DNA from: Aquabacter sp. L1I39
GTDB taxonomy: Bacteria; Pseudomonadota; Alphaproteobacteria; Rhizobiales; Xanthobacteraceae
Assembly (NCBI RefSeq): GCF_017742835.1
Contig: NZ_CP072392.1
Coordinates: forward strand, 2,912,387-2,976,386
Length of the DNA stretch: 64,000 nt
Reading direction: 5' to 3'
Below the pieces are notes generated by a model, which saw only the letters and a list, made by a program, of their open reading frames with translations, did not search any database and had not been told where the DNA came from. The translations under genes and the position numbers were made by a program. Below, in pieces: positions 35,973-44,141 of the stretch. Within the stretch, counting starts at the first letter, position 1, and each line of letters starts with the position of its first letter.

Positions 35973-37625
35973 ATGCTGAAGCGGCTCGATGAGAACGGCA
36001 TTAAAGCGGGCCCGGTGCCCGATCTCCTGGCGGCGGCCGTCGCCGCGCATGGCGGGCGTCCGGCCCTCAATTTCATGGGGCGCCGCTGGACCTATGGGGA
36101 ACTCGGCGAACTGGTGGACCGCGCAGCGGCCGGCTTGCAGCAGATGGGCGTCGGCAAGGGTTCCAAGGTGGGCCTGTGCCTGCCCAACACGCCCTATTCG
36201 GTCATCTTCTATTTCGCCATCCTGAAGACCGGCGCGACGGTGGTGAATTTCAGTCCGCTCTATGTGGAGCGGGAACTGCGCCACCAGATCGCGGATTCCG
36301 GGACCACCATCATGGTGGTGCCGGACCTCAAGGTGATCCACAGCCGGGTTGCCTCTGTCGCGGCGGAATCGGGTCTGCGCTCCATCATCGTGTGCCCCAT
36401 GCGTGGGATCCTGCCGTTCGTGAAAGGCTGGATGTTCCAGCTCTTTAAGCGCAAGGACCAGGCCGTCTTCTCGGAAGGCGACGGCCTCCATCTGCGCATG
36501 GACACGGCGATGCGCGGCGCCGGCAAGTTCACGCCCGTCTTCATCGATGCCCAGACCGACGTGGCGGTGCTGCAATATACCGGTGGCACGACAGGCGTGC
36601 CGAAGGGGGCGATGCTCACCCATGCCAACCTGACGGCCAACGCCCATCAGGTGATCCGTCATGTGGATTGCCTGCGGGCTGCCGAGGAGAAGGTGCTCGG
36701 GGTGCTCCCGCTGTTCCACGTCTTCGCCATGACCAATGTCATGAACATTCCGGTGGCACTGGGCTGCGAGATCATCCTGGTGCCCCGCTTCCAGCTGCAG
36801 GATCTTCTGGCCACCATCGCCAAGGAAAAGGCCACCATCTTTCCTGGCGTGCCCACCATCTATACGGCCATCAACAATGCGCCGGGACTTGATCCCAAGG
36901 GTCTATCCTCGCTGAAGCTCTGCATCTCGGGCGGCGCCCCGCTGCCCGCCGAGGTGCGGCATCGGTTCGAGCAATTGTCCGGCTGCAAGCTGGTGGAAGG
37001 CTATGGTCTCAGCGAGACCGCGCCCGTTCTCACTGCCAATCCGCCCCTTGGCGAGATCAAGGATGGGTCGGTGGGTCTTCCGGTGCCGCAGACCGTCATC
37101 GAGATCCGCGATTTGGCCGATCCCCACCGGGTACTCGGCACGGGAGAGCGCGGCGAGGTGTGCGCGCGCGGGCCTCAGGTGATGCAGGGCTATTGGCGCC
37201 GCCCGGAAGAGACACGCAACGCCTTCGTGGACGGCGCCTTCCGGACCGGGGACGTCGGCTATGTGGACGCGGACGGCTACCTCTATCTCGTCGACCGCAT
37301 CAAGGACGTGATCCTGTGCGGCGGCTATAATGTCTATCCGCGCATGATTGAGGAAGCGCTCTATCTGCACCCCGCCGTGGCCGAGGCCGTGGTGATCGGC
37401 GTGGACGACAAATATCGCGGCCAGGCGCCCAAGGCCTTCGTGACCCTGCGCGAGGGCGAGAGCGCCACGCCCGAGGAACTGCTCGCCTTCCTCACCAAGC
37501 AGGTGTCCAAGATCGAGATGCCGAAGGCGGTTGAAATCCGCGAGCAGCTTCCCAAGACCTTGGTGGGCAAGCTCTCCAAGAAGGAGTTGGTGGACGAGGA
37601 GCGCAAGAAGGCGCGGCCGGCCTGA
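35973..37625 (+). CDS. fadD: Long-chain-fatty-acid--CoA ligase
   Basis: The 550-residue AMP-forming synthetase activates fatty acids to acyl-CoA. It has the P-loop-like YTGGTTGVPKGAMLTH, the adenylate-binding EGYGLSETAPV, the DGAFRTGDVGYVDADGYL hinge region, RIKDVILCGGYNVYPR and the C-terminal PKTLVGKLSKKEL catalytic lysine. GGGGAGG lies 6 bases before ATG 35973. It is downstream of fadL on the same strand, separated by a hairpin. Confidence 0.95.
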   Translation: MLKRLDENGIKAGPVPDLLAAAVAAHGGRPALNFMGRRWTYGELGELVDRAAAGLQQMGVGKGSKVGLCLPNTPYSVIFYFAILKTGATVVNFSPLYVERELRHQIADSGTTIMVVPDLKVIHSRVASVAAESGLRSIIVCPMRGILPFVKGWMFQLFKRKDQAVFSEGDGLHLRMDTAMRGAGKFTPVFIDAQTDVAVLQYTGGTTGVPKGAMLTHANLTANAHQVIRHVDCLRAAEEKVLGVLPLFHVFAMTNVMNIPVALGCEIILVPRFQLQDLLATIAKEKATIFPGVPTIYTAINNAPGLDPKGLSSLKLCISGGAPLPAEVRHRFEQLSGCKLVEGYGLSETAPVLTANPPLGEIKDGSVGLPVPQTVIEIRDLADPHRVLGTGERGEVCARGPQVMQGYWRRPEETRNAFVDGAFRTGDVGYVDADGYLYLVDRIKDVILCGGYNVYPRMIEEALYLHPAVAEAVVIGVDDKYRGQAPKAFVTLREGESATPEELLAFLTKQVSKIEMPKAVEIREQLPKTLVGKLSKKELVDEERKKARPA

Positions 37626-37793
37626 CCCGGCCTTCCGCGCGCGCCCACCGGCACGGTCCATAAGGGGGTGGATCAGTTTATCCCCTTTGACGTTGTTGCC
37701 TTGCGGGCGAAAGCCCGGCTGTGCAGCAATGGCGTCCGAATCCCGCTGAGCGTCGAGACGCTCCCGGCCGGGGTCAGCGGCGGGGAGGCGGGA

Positions 37794-38810
37794 ATGAGGG
37801 GTTCGGACCGGCGCATGGCGCGCAACGTGGCGGTCGCATGCCTGGTGGTAGGCGCATTCTGGATTTCCTGGCAGCTCGCGGAACTGGTGCTCCTCATATT
37901 CCTGGCTGTGCTGGTGGCCATCACGCTGCATGCCTTCGCGCAGCCGGTGGTGCATGTCACCCGGCTTCCGCCCCATGTGGCCTTGGTCTTCACAGCCCTG
38001 ACGCTGGCGGTGACGTTCGGGGTCGTCTTTTACCTGTTCGGCTCTCTCATCCAGGCGCAGATCGCCGACCTGATCGAGCGCCTGCCCGGCGCCTGGGCCT
38101 CTCTGCGCGACCGCTTCCAGCTCCAGCAACTGGAGCAATCCGTCATGGAGCAGGCCAAGAATAATGTGCCAACCGGTGAGGCCCTGCTCACGGCGGTGCG
38201 CGGCCTCACCAGCAATCTGGCCAACCTGGTGGTGGGCATCTTCTTGGTGGTGGCGGGGGGGATCTATCTCGCCATCCAGCCCCGTCTCTACCTCGACGGT
38301 TTGGTGGCGCTCTTCCCGGAAGAGAACCAGGAGGTCGCGCGAGCGCGACTGCATGCCGCCGGCTCGGCCTTGCGCCTGTTCCTGAAGGCCCAGCTCATGG
38401 CCATGGTGCTGGTGGGCGTCTTCACCGGCGTCGGGCTCTGGATCATCGGCGTGCCCTCGGCATTCGCGCTCGGCCTGTTCGCCGGATTGGCGGAATTCGT
38501 GCCCATGGTGGGGCCAGTGGCGTCCGCCATTCCCGCCCTCCTGCTCGCCGCGACGGTGGGCTTCGAGACCACCATGTGGACGCTGGCCCTGGTGGTGCTG
38601 GTGCAGCAATTGGAAGGAAATGTGCTCACCCCCTTGCTGCAGCAGCAGATCGTCTCGCTGCCGGCGGCGGTGGCGCTGTTCGCAGTGGTCGCCTTCGCCA
38701 CGCTGTTCGGCATGCTGGGCGTGGTGCTGGCCACCCCGCTGACGGTTCTCATCTTCGCGCTCGTGCGCAATCCCGCGGCGGCTCCGCACTCCGGCCCCGC
38801 GCCCCAGTAG
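37794..38810 (+). CDS. AI-2E transporter family (PerM/YdiK-like) membrane protein
   Basis: The 338-residue protein has seven to eight membrane segments and a helical soluble insert (~95-150, RLPGAWASLRDRF). Family hallmarks are FAGLAEFVPMVGPVASAIPALLLA and the C-terminal FGMLGVVLATPLTVLI. Members are linked to autoinducer export, Na+/H+ exchange or unknown functions, so the substrate here is open. ATG 37794 follows GGGGAGG. It stands alone between fadD and gshA. Confidence 0.88.
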   Translation: MRGSDRRMARNVAVACLVVGAFWISWQLAELVLLIFLAVLVAITLHAFAQPVVHVTRLPPHVALVFTALTLAVTFGVVFYLFGSLIQAQIADLIERLPGAWASLRDRFQLQQLEQSVMEQAKNNVPTGEALLTAVRGLTSNLANLVVGIFLVVAGGIYLAIQPRLYLDGLVALFPEENQEVARARLHAAGSALRLFLKAQLMAMVLVGVFTGVGLWIIGVPSAFALGLFAGLAEFVPMVGPVASAIPALLLAATVGFETTMWTLALVVLVQQLEGNVLTPLLQQQIVSLPAAVALFAVVAFATLFGMLGVVLATPLTVLIFALVRNPAAAPHSGPAPQ

Positions 38811-39135
38811 GGGGGCCGCCCTGCGGGCTCGTCCGCAGTTTGCGGCGCGGATCGGTCCGTGTATGTTCGCGCGCCCGCACGACCGGGTCCCTGCGGAGGG
38901 GGGCTCGCGCACGGATCGCGCCTGCGGTGCGACCTGTGCGGAACCGGCTTCGGCAGGGGATCCGAATGGGGGCGAGGCGGCGCTCCAACGAGGGGCCGCA
39001 ATTCGGACTGGAGCGGGGGCGGGGCAGGTGACGGCATGACGCGGTTCGGGACGCGATGCCGGCGGCTGCTTTGGATTTGGTGCGATCGCAGGGGCCGGAG
39101 CGCCGCCCGCGACCGCCTTCAGGGGATGATGTTTC
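38811..39135. other. Gene-free region upstream of gshA
   Basis: 325 GC-rich bases with open frames lacking protein-like content. I see no clear promoter, terminator or repeat. Confidence 0.35.
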
Positions 39136-40506
39136 ATGGCCCGCGATACGCTGGACGCCACGCCGATCGAATCCCGCGACGAACTCGTCGCCTGGCTGGA
39201 ACAAGGCAATAAGGCCGAGGCGCAGTTCCGCATCGGGACCGAGCACGAGAAGATTCCCTTCACGCTGGGCCGGCACGAGCCTGTCCCCTATGAGGGAGAT
39301 AAGGGCATCCGCGCGGTGCTCGAGGGCATGCAGGCGGTGACGGGCTGGGAGCCCATCATGGATGGTCCCCACATTATCGGCCTCGCCGATCCCGTGGGTG
39401 GCGGCGCTATCTCGCTGGAGCCGGGCGGGCAGTTCGAGCTGTCCGGCGCGCCGCTGGCGACGATCCATGAGACCTGCGCCGAGATCAACACGCACCTCAC
39501 CCACCTGCGCACGGTCGCCGACCCTCTGGGCCTTGGCTTCCTTGGTATCGGCATGAGCCCCAAATGGAGCCGGTCCGAGACGCCGGTGATGCCCAAGGGG
39601 CGCTACAAGATCATGGCCGCCTACATGCCCAAGGTGGGCAATCTGGGCCTCGACATGATGTTCCGCACCTGCACGGTGCAGGTGAATCTCGATTTCTCCA
39701 GCGAGCGGGATATGGTCCGTAAGCTGCGGGCGAGCCTTGCGCTGCAGCCAATCGCCACGGCCCTGTTTGCCAACTCTCCCTTCACCGAGGGCAAGCCCAA
39801 CGGCTTCCTGTCCTTCCGCTCTGAGATCTGGCGCGATACGGACGCCGATCGCTCCGGCATGCTGCCCTTCGCCTTCGAGGACGGTATGGGCTTTGAGCGC
39901 TATGTGGACTACGCGCTCGACGTGCCCATGTATTTCGTCAAGCGCGGCGACCACTATATCGACGTGGCCGGCTCCTCGTTCCGTGAGCTGCTGGCCGGTC
40001 GCCATCCCGCCTTGCCAGGCGAGACCGCAACGCTCTCCGACTGGATCAACCACCTCTCCACCATCTTTCCGGAAGTGCGCCTCAAGCGCTTCCTGGAGAT
40101 GCGCGGTGCCGATGCCGGCCCCTGGTGCACTTTGTGCGCGCTGCCGGCGCTGTGGACCGGCCTTCTCTATGACGAGACGAGCCTGGATGCCTGCCTCGAC
40201 CTGGTGAGGGATTGGAGCGAAGAGGAGCGGCAGGCGCTGCGCGACGACGTGCCCAAGCTCGGCCTCAAGGCACAGATTCGCGGGCGCACGGTGCATGAGA
40301 TTGCTGGCGAGGTGGTCGCCTTGGCCCGCGATGCCCTCACCCGTCGCCGGAGGCTGGACAGCCAGGGTCGCGACGAGACCCGCTTCCTTGCGCCTGTCGA
40401 CGAGGTACTGAAGAACGGGCGCACGCCTGCCGAAGATCTGCTGACCCAGTATTTCGGTCCGTGGGGCGGGACGGTGGAACCCATCTTCACCGAGCTCGCC
40501 TACTGA
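39136..40506 (+). CDS. gshA: Glutamate--cysteine ligase (plant/alphaproteobacterial type)
   Basis: The 456-residue enzyme makes gamma-glutamylcysteine, the committed step to glutathione. FRIGTEHEKIPF, ISLEPGGQFELSG, GMSPKWSRSETPVMPKGRY, MMFRTCTVQVNLDFSSE and FLEMRGADAGPW are signatures of the GshA subclass shared by plants and alphaproteobacteria. Length is normal. AGGGGATGATG precedes the start. A hairpin follows the stop. A glutathione S-transferase lies at 57912-58532. Confidence 0.96.
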   Translation: MARDTLDATPIESRDELVAWLEQGNKAEAQFRIGTEHEKIPFTLGRHEPVPYEGDKGIRAVLEGMQAVTGWEPIMDGPHIIGLADPVGGGAISLEPGGQFELSGAPLATIHETCAEINTHLTHLRTVADPLGLGFLGIGMSPKWSRSETPVMPKGRYKIMAAYMPKVGNLGLDMMFRTCTVQVNLDFSSERDMVRKLRASLALQPIATALFANSPFTEGKPNGFLSFRSEIWRDTDADRSGMLPFAFEDGMGFERYVDYALDVPMYFVKRGDHYIDVAGSSFRELLAGRHPALPGETATLSDWINHLSTIFPEVRLKRFLEMRGADAGPWCTLCALPALWTGLLYDETSLDACLDLVRDWSEEERQALRDDVPKLGLKAQIRGRTVHEIAGEVVALARDALTRRRRLDSQGRDETRFLAPVDEVLKNGRTPAEDLLTQYFGPWGGTVEPIFTELAY

Positions 40507-40528
40507 TCCGGAGCCAGCGCACACGCTG

Positions 40529-40549
40529 ACCATGCGCGAGGCGCATGGT
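40529..40549 (+). terminator. Stem-loop after gshA
   Basis: ACCATGCGC and GCGCATGGT pair around a 3-base GAG loop, 22 bases after the gshA stop. There is no T-run. Confidence 0.5.
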
Positions 40550-40613
40550 TGGCATGCGCAGCACCCCCGTGACGGGCGCTGCTGCGATTGCTCAAAAAGG
40601 CGGGTAACGGGAA

Positions 40614-41561
40614 ATGCCCATGACCGCCCCTTCAACCAGTTCCTCCTCGGGGCTGGGCCCCCTGGATGTCGGCCTCTATACGGCGACCGTTCTCATCTTC
40701 GGATCCGGGTGGCTGCCGCTGCGCCTGCAATTGGGCGTGGTGGCGCCCGAGGTGTCGGGCGTCTGGCGCTTTCTCATCGCCGGGCTCGTGATGTTCGCCT
40801 GGGTGGCGCTGCGGGGCGGGCGCCTGTCTTTCCCGCTGAAGGACCATGTGCTCTTCGCGGCGCTCGGGCTGACTCTGTTCTCGGCGAATTTCATCACCTT
40901 CTATTATGCCGGTTTCTACTTGGCCTCCGGCCTCCTGTCGGTGTTGTTCTCGCTGGCTGCCGTCTTCATTCCGCTCATCGGCGGGATCCTGACCGGCGTT
41001 GCGCCCAACCGGCGAATTCTGATCGGCGCGGTGCTGGGCGTCTTCGGGGTGGCCCTGGTGTTCGGGCCCTCCGTGCTGGAAAAGCACGTGTCCACCAGCC
41101 TGCCCTTTGCCCTCGGCTTGGCGCTGGTGGGTACGCTCTCTTTCTCCTTCGGCTCCTTCGTCATCGCCGCCGTGGGCCGCCGCGGCCTGCCGCAGGGCTC
41201 GGTGAATGCCTACGGCATGTTCTATGGGGTGGTCTTCTGCGCCGCTCTGGCGCTCCTGACGGGGGCCGACTTCAAGCTGGAGTGGACGGCGCGCTATATC
41301 GGCTCGCTTGCTTATCTGATCGTCGTTCCGACGCTCCTGGGCTTCGGGGTCTATATGACGCTGATCCGGCGCATCGGCCCGAGCCGCGCCGGCTACGGCA
41401 CTGTCATGTTCCCGATCATAGCGCTCGCCCTCTCCACCATCTTCGAGGGCTACCACTGGACTGTGTTTGCCGCCTTCGGTGTGGCCCTGGTTTTGATCGG
41501 CAATGTGGTGGTGCTGCGGGCGCCGCGCTCCGGCTTCACTCCGCCGCGTCCGCCTCGGTGA
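40614..41561 (+). CDS. EamA/DMT-superfamily transporter
   Basis: The 315-residue protein has ten membrane segments in two EamA repeats (first ~15-145, second ~165-300). The second repeat shows GFGVYMTLIRRIGPSRAGY and the terminal GVALVLIGNVVVL. It is probably an amino acid or metabolite exporter. ATG 40614 and ATG 40620 are equally possible. Its last 26 bases overlap the 3' end of the convergent LysR gene, which may regulate it or simply be a neighbour. Confidence 0.88.
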   Translation: MPMTAPSTSSSSGLGPLDVGLYTATVLIFGSGWLPLRLQLGVVAPEVSGVWRFLIAGLVMFAWVALRGGRLSFPLKDHVLFAALGLTLFSANFITFYYAGFYLASGLLSVLFSLAAVFIPLIGGILTGVAPNRRILIGAVLGVFGVALVFGPSVLEKHVSTSLPFALGLALVGTLSFSFGSFVIAAVGRRGLPQGSVNAYGMFYGVVFCAALALLTGADFKLEWTARYIGSLAYLIVVPTLLGFGVYMTLIRRIGPSRAGYGTVMFPIIALALSTIFEGYHWTVFAAFGVALVLIGNVVVLRAPRSGFTPPRPPR

Positions 41562-42417
41562 GGTTGTCCAGCCCCTGGATGATGTGCTGGGCCAGGGCAT
41601 CGGCCAGGGGCGAGGGTTCGTGGCGATTGCGCAAGAGGGCGATGTCGCATGGGGGCAGGGGCGGATAGCCGTCCGCCGCGCCAAGAACGCGCATGCCCGG
41701 CCGCAGCGCTGATTCGGGAAAGACCGAAATGGCCAGCCCCGCCAGCACGGCGGCGGAGACGGCGCCGCAATTGGGGCTCGTATAAAGCACGCGGTGGGCG
41801 CGGCCCGCTCCAGCCAGCCGCGACAATGCCACATGGCGCCACTGGCACGTGGGGCGCCCGAGACCGAGCGGCACCGGCGTCTCCAGATGAACCGCGTGGC
41901 GCGCGGAACTGACCCAGAGTAGCCGCTCCCGCCGGATCAGCTGGGCGTTGCGGGCGGCATCCTCCGTATAAGTGATGATGGCGAGGTCGACGGTGCCGGC
42001 GCGCACCCGCTCCACCAGTTCGGAGGTGGGCTCGCAGATGACCGTGAATTCCACCGACGGGTGGGTGGCGGAGAATCGCGCCATGATCTCCGGCAGGTAG
42101 CGGTCCGCATAATCGTCCGGCACGCCCAGGCAGACACGGCCCGTCAGGGTCGCATCGGCAAAGGTGGCTGCGGCCTCCATGTTTAGCTTCACGATGCGCC
42201 GCGCATAGCCCAGCAGGCGCTCACCGTCTTCAGTCAGACGCGAGGCGCGCCCGTCCCGGACGAAAACGGGTCGACCCACACGCTCCTCGAGGCGCTTCAT
42301 CTGCATGGAAACAGCGGACTGTGTCTTGTGAACCACATCCGCCGCCCGCGTGAAGCTGCCGGTCTCTGCGATGGCGACAAACGTGCGCAGCTGATCCGCA
42401 TCAAACAGGGCGCTCAT
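41536..42417 (-). CDS. LysR-family transcriptional regulator
   Basis: The 293-residue protein has the LysR helix-turn-helix (ADQLRTFVAIAETGSFTRAA then KTQSAVSMQMKRLE, residues ~7-50) and a periplasmic-binding-like effector domain (~90-290, VCLGVPDDYADRYLPEIM). ATG 42417 is used. It overlaps the convergent EamA transporter by 26 bases at its 3' end and is divergent from a DUF1127 gene. LysR/EamA neighbours are often an exporter and its regulator. Confidence 0.93.
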   Translation of the reverse strand: MSALFDADQLRTFVAIAETGSFTRAADVVHKTQSAVSMQMKRLEERVGRPVFVRDGRASRLTEDGERLLGYARRIVKLNMEAAATFADATLTGRVCLGVPDDYADRYLPEIMARFSATHPSVEFTVICEPTSELVERVRAGTVDLAIITYTEDAARNAQLIRRERLLWVSSARHAVHLETPVPLGLGRPTCQWRHVALSRLAGAGRAHRVLYTSPNCGAVSAAVLAGLAISVFPESALRPGMRVLGAADGYPPLPPCDIALLRNRHEPSPLADALAQHIIQGLDNLTEADAAE

Positions 42418-42595
42418 GGGACCCCTCCGGGAAACATCACGGAGAATGATAAGTGGGATGAAAAACATTCGCTAGCGTGATTCATGCGACTGGAGCAAAT
42501 AGGTCAGCACGGATGACGGAGCGAAATCGGGTGGCTTGTTCCGCAGGCAGGAGGCAAAGCGGTAAGCACTCGTACGTTTTCCGATGGAGATCGAA

Positions 42596-42895
42596 ATGAG
42601 CGTCTATGGTGAAACACGCAAGCTGGTCGTCGCCCCGGTCGGAGCGGCTGTGGCTGCTCTCATCATGCGGGGGATCTCCACGGTCAATAAACTCGCCCGT
42701 GCCATCGAGCATCGACGCGTGGTGTCGCAGATGCTTCAGTTTGACGACTATTTGCTGCGCGATGTGGGGCTGACGCGGGCTGATCTGTGTGATGCCGCGA
42801 GCGAACCCCTCTGGAGCGACCCGAGCCATGTGCTGGTGAGCCGCGCCGTGGAGCGCAGGGCTGCGAACCGCCTGAAGGCGCGCCAAAGCGCCTGA
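42596..42895 (+). CDS. DUF1127 small protein
   Basis: The 99-residue protein has a short hydrophobic stretch (VVAPVGAAVAALIMRGIST) and the DUF1127 core QMLQFDDYLLRDVGLTRADL. DUF1127 proteins are small Arg-rich factors implicated in RNA turnover and in phosphate or nitrogen responses in some alphaproteobacteria; its role here is unknown. ATG 42596 has GGAGAT eight bases upstream and is preferred over an ATG four codons earlier. Confidence 0.85.
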   Translation: MSVYGETRKLVVAPVGAAVAALIMRGISTVNKLARAIEHRRVVSQMLQFDDYLLRDVGLTRADLCDAASEPLWSDPSHVLVSRAVERRAANRLKARQSA

Positions 42896-42940
42896 CGGCG
42901 ATCGGAACGGCGGTCTCGCCCCTCGCGACCGCCCACTTGG

Positions 42941-42978
42941 CCCGCGCCGTCCGCAGCCGGCGCGGGTTCTTTCGTTTC
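42941..42978 (+). terminator. Rho-independent terminator after the DUF1127 gene
   Basis: CCCGCGCCG (42941-42949) pairs with CGGCGCGGG (42958-42966), followed by the T-rich run TTCTTTCGTTTC. Confidence 0.8.
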
Positions 42979-43015
42979 ATTCGGTGGGAAGAGGTGACGT
43001 CCCGCGCGCGTCCCG

Positions 43016-43966
43016 TCAGCTCTTCGGCTTGGACGGGCCCCCGGCATGGCCGGAGGAGCGATCGAGCATCTGGCCCCAGAAATCCTGGAACGGGAAGAAG
43101 GCCGCGAACTGGCTCAGGCTCTTGGGGTCATAGCCGGGCGGCGTCATCATGCCCTGGGGCGGAAAGCCCTGGGTGAAGAGCTGCGCGAAATAGTCCTGGA
43201 ACGGCCATTGCCCGAGCGGCGCCGGCGGCGGCGGCGGGGGAGGGGGCGGCGCAGCCGGTTGCTGCATCTGCTGTATCTGCTGCATGCTGCTGCCCATCAG
43301 CGAGAGCGTGGCGGCGATCATGTCCTGCCACGGATTCTGCGCTGCGCTCATGGACGTCGTGCCCCACGGCGACTGCGCCATCATCTGGGCAAAGGCGTCA
43401 ATCCAGGGGTTGCCGGTGGAGACACGCCCCATGTTCCCGGCGGAGGACATGGTGAGGGCAAGCGTATCCACCCAGGGATTGCCGGTGGGAATGGGCTGGC
43501 CGTTGGCGCGCGCCAGCATGGCGGCGAGCATCTGATTGAGGGCACCGGACGCCGCCAGCGACTTCGTCAGGCCCCCCATAACCAGCGAAGCAAAGGCCGG
43601 CATGAGCTGCTTGAGCACGGCGACCCCAAGGCCGGTGGATGTGGCGGCATGGTCGGCCACCGCCTTGCTCACCTCGGGCGAGCCGAAAAGGGCATCGAGC
43701 GCCGGGTTGCCGGCCTGATTCAAGGGCGCCGGCCCGGACGGCGGACGATCATATAGCGACGCATAGGGGCCGCGCATCATGAGGGTCATGAGCTGCGCCA
43801 TGCCCTCCGGCGACTGAATGGCCCGCTGGATGCCGAGCGCGAAGGCCGGCATCACCGCCTCCGCCGCCTTCTGGGCCTGCTGAACCGAGAGGCCGTAGAA
43901 CTGCGCGATATTGTCGAGGCCCTGACCGCCTTGCGCGGCGCGCAGCAACTGAACGAATTGATCCAT
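43016..43966 (-). CDS. DUF937-like protein with aromatic repeats
   Basis: The N-terminal half of this 316-residue protein (~1-150) resembles DUF937 (LLRAAQGGQGLDNIAQFYGL, QAQKAAEAVMPAFALGIQR). The C-terminal half holds three NPWxD units (NPWVDTLA, NPWIDAFA, NPWQDMIA, 23-25 residues apart), an uninterrupted proline stretch and two PFQD(Y/F) units (WPFQDYFAQLF, FPFQDFWGQML). It has no signal peptide. Function unknown; the repeats suggest surface or multimer contacts, for example on a granule or membrane (speculative). It is a single gene. Confidence 0.75.
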   Translation of the reverse strand: MDQFVQLLRAAQGGQGLDNIAQFYGLSVQQAQKAAEAVMPAFALGIQRAIQSPEGMAQLMTLMMRGPYASLYDRPPSGPAPLNQAGNPALDALFGSPEVSKAVADHAATSTGLGVAVLKQLMPAFASLVMGGLTKSLAASGALNQMLAAMLARANGQPIPTGNPWVDTLALTMSSAGNMGRVSTGNPWIDAFAQMMAQSPWGTTSMSAAQNPWQDMIAATLSLMGSSMQQIQQMQQPAAPPPPPPPPPAPLGQWPFQDYFAQLFTQGFPPQGMMTPPGYDPKSLSQFAAFFPFQDFWGQMLDRSSGHAGGPSKPKS

Positions 43967-44141
43967 GGTGCCCTCCCGATGGCGAAGTTTACGTCATGGG
44001 GGCGGGGAAATCACTGTGCGATCGCGGGAAAGGCTGCGGCGAAGAGTGGGACGGCCGGCGCTTGACGTAAAGTCACCGCGCGCTGCTGGGCGCGAATCGC
44101 GCCGCGCCCGTGCTGCCCGCGGGGGGGCGCGAGACGTGTCC

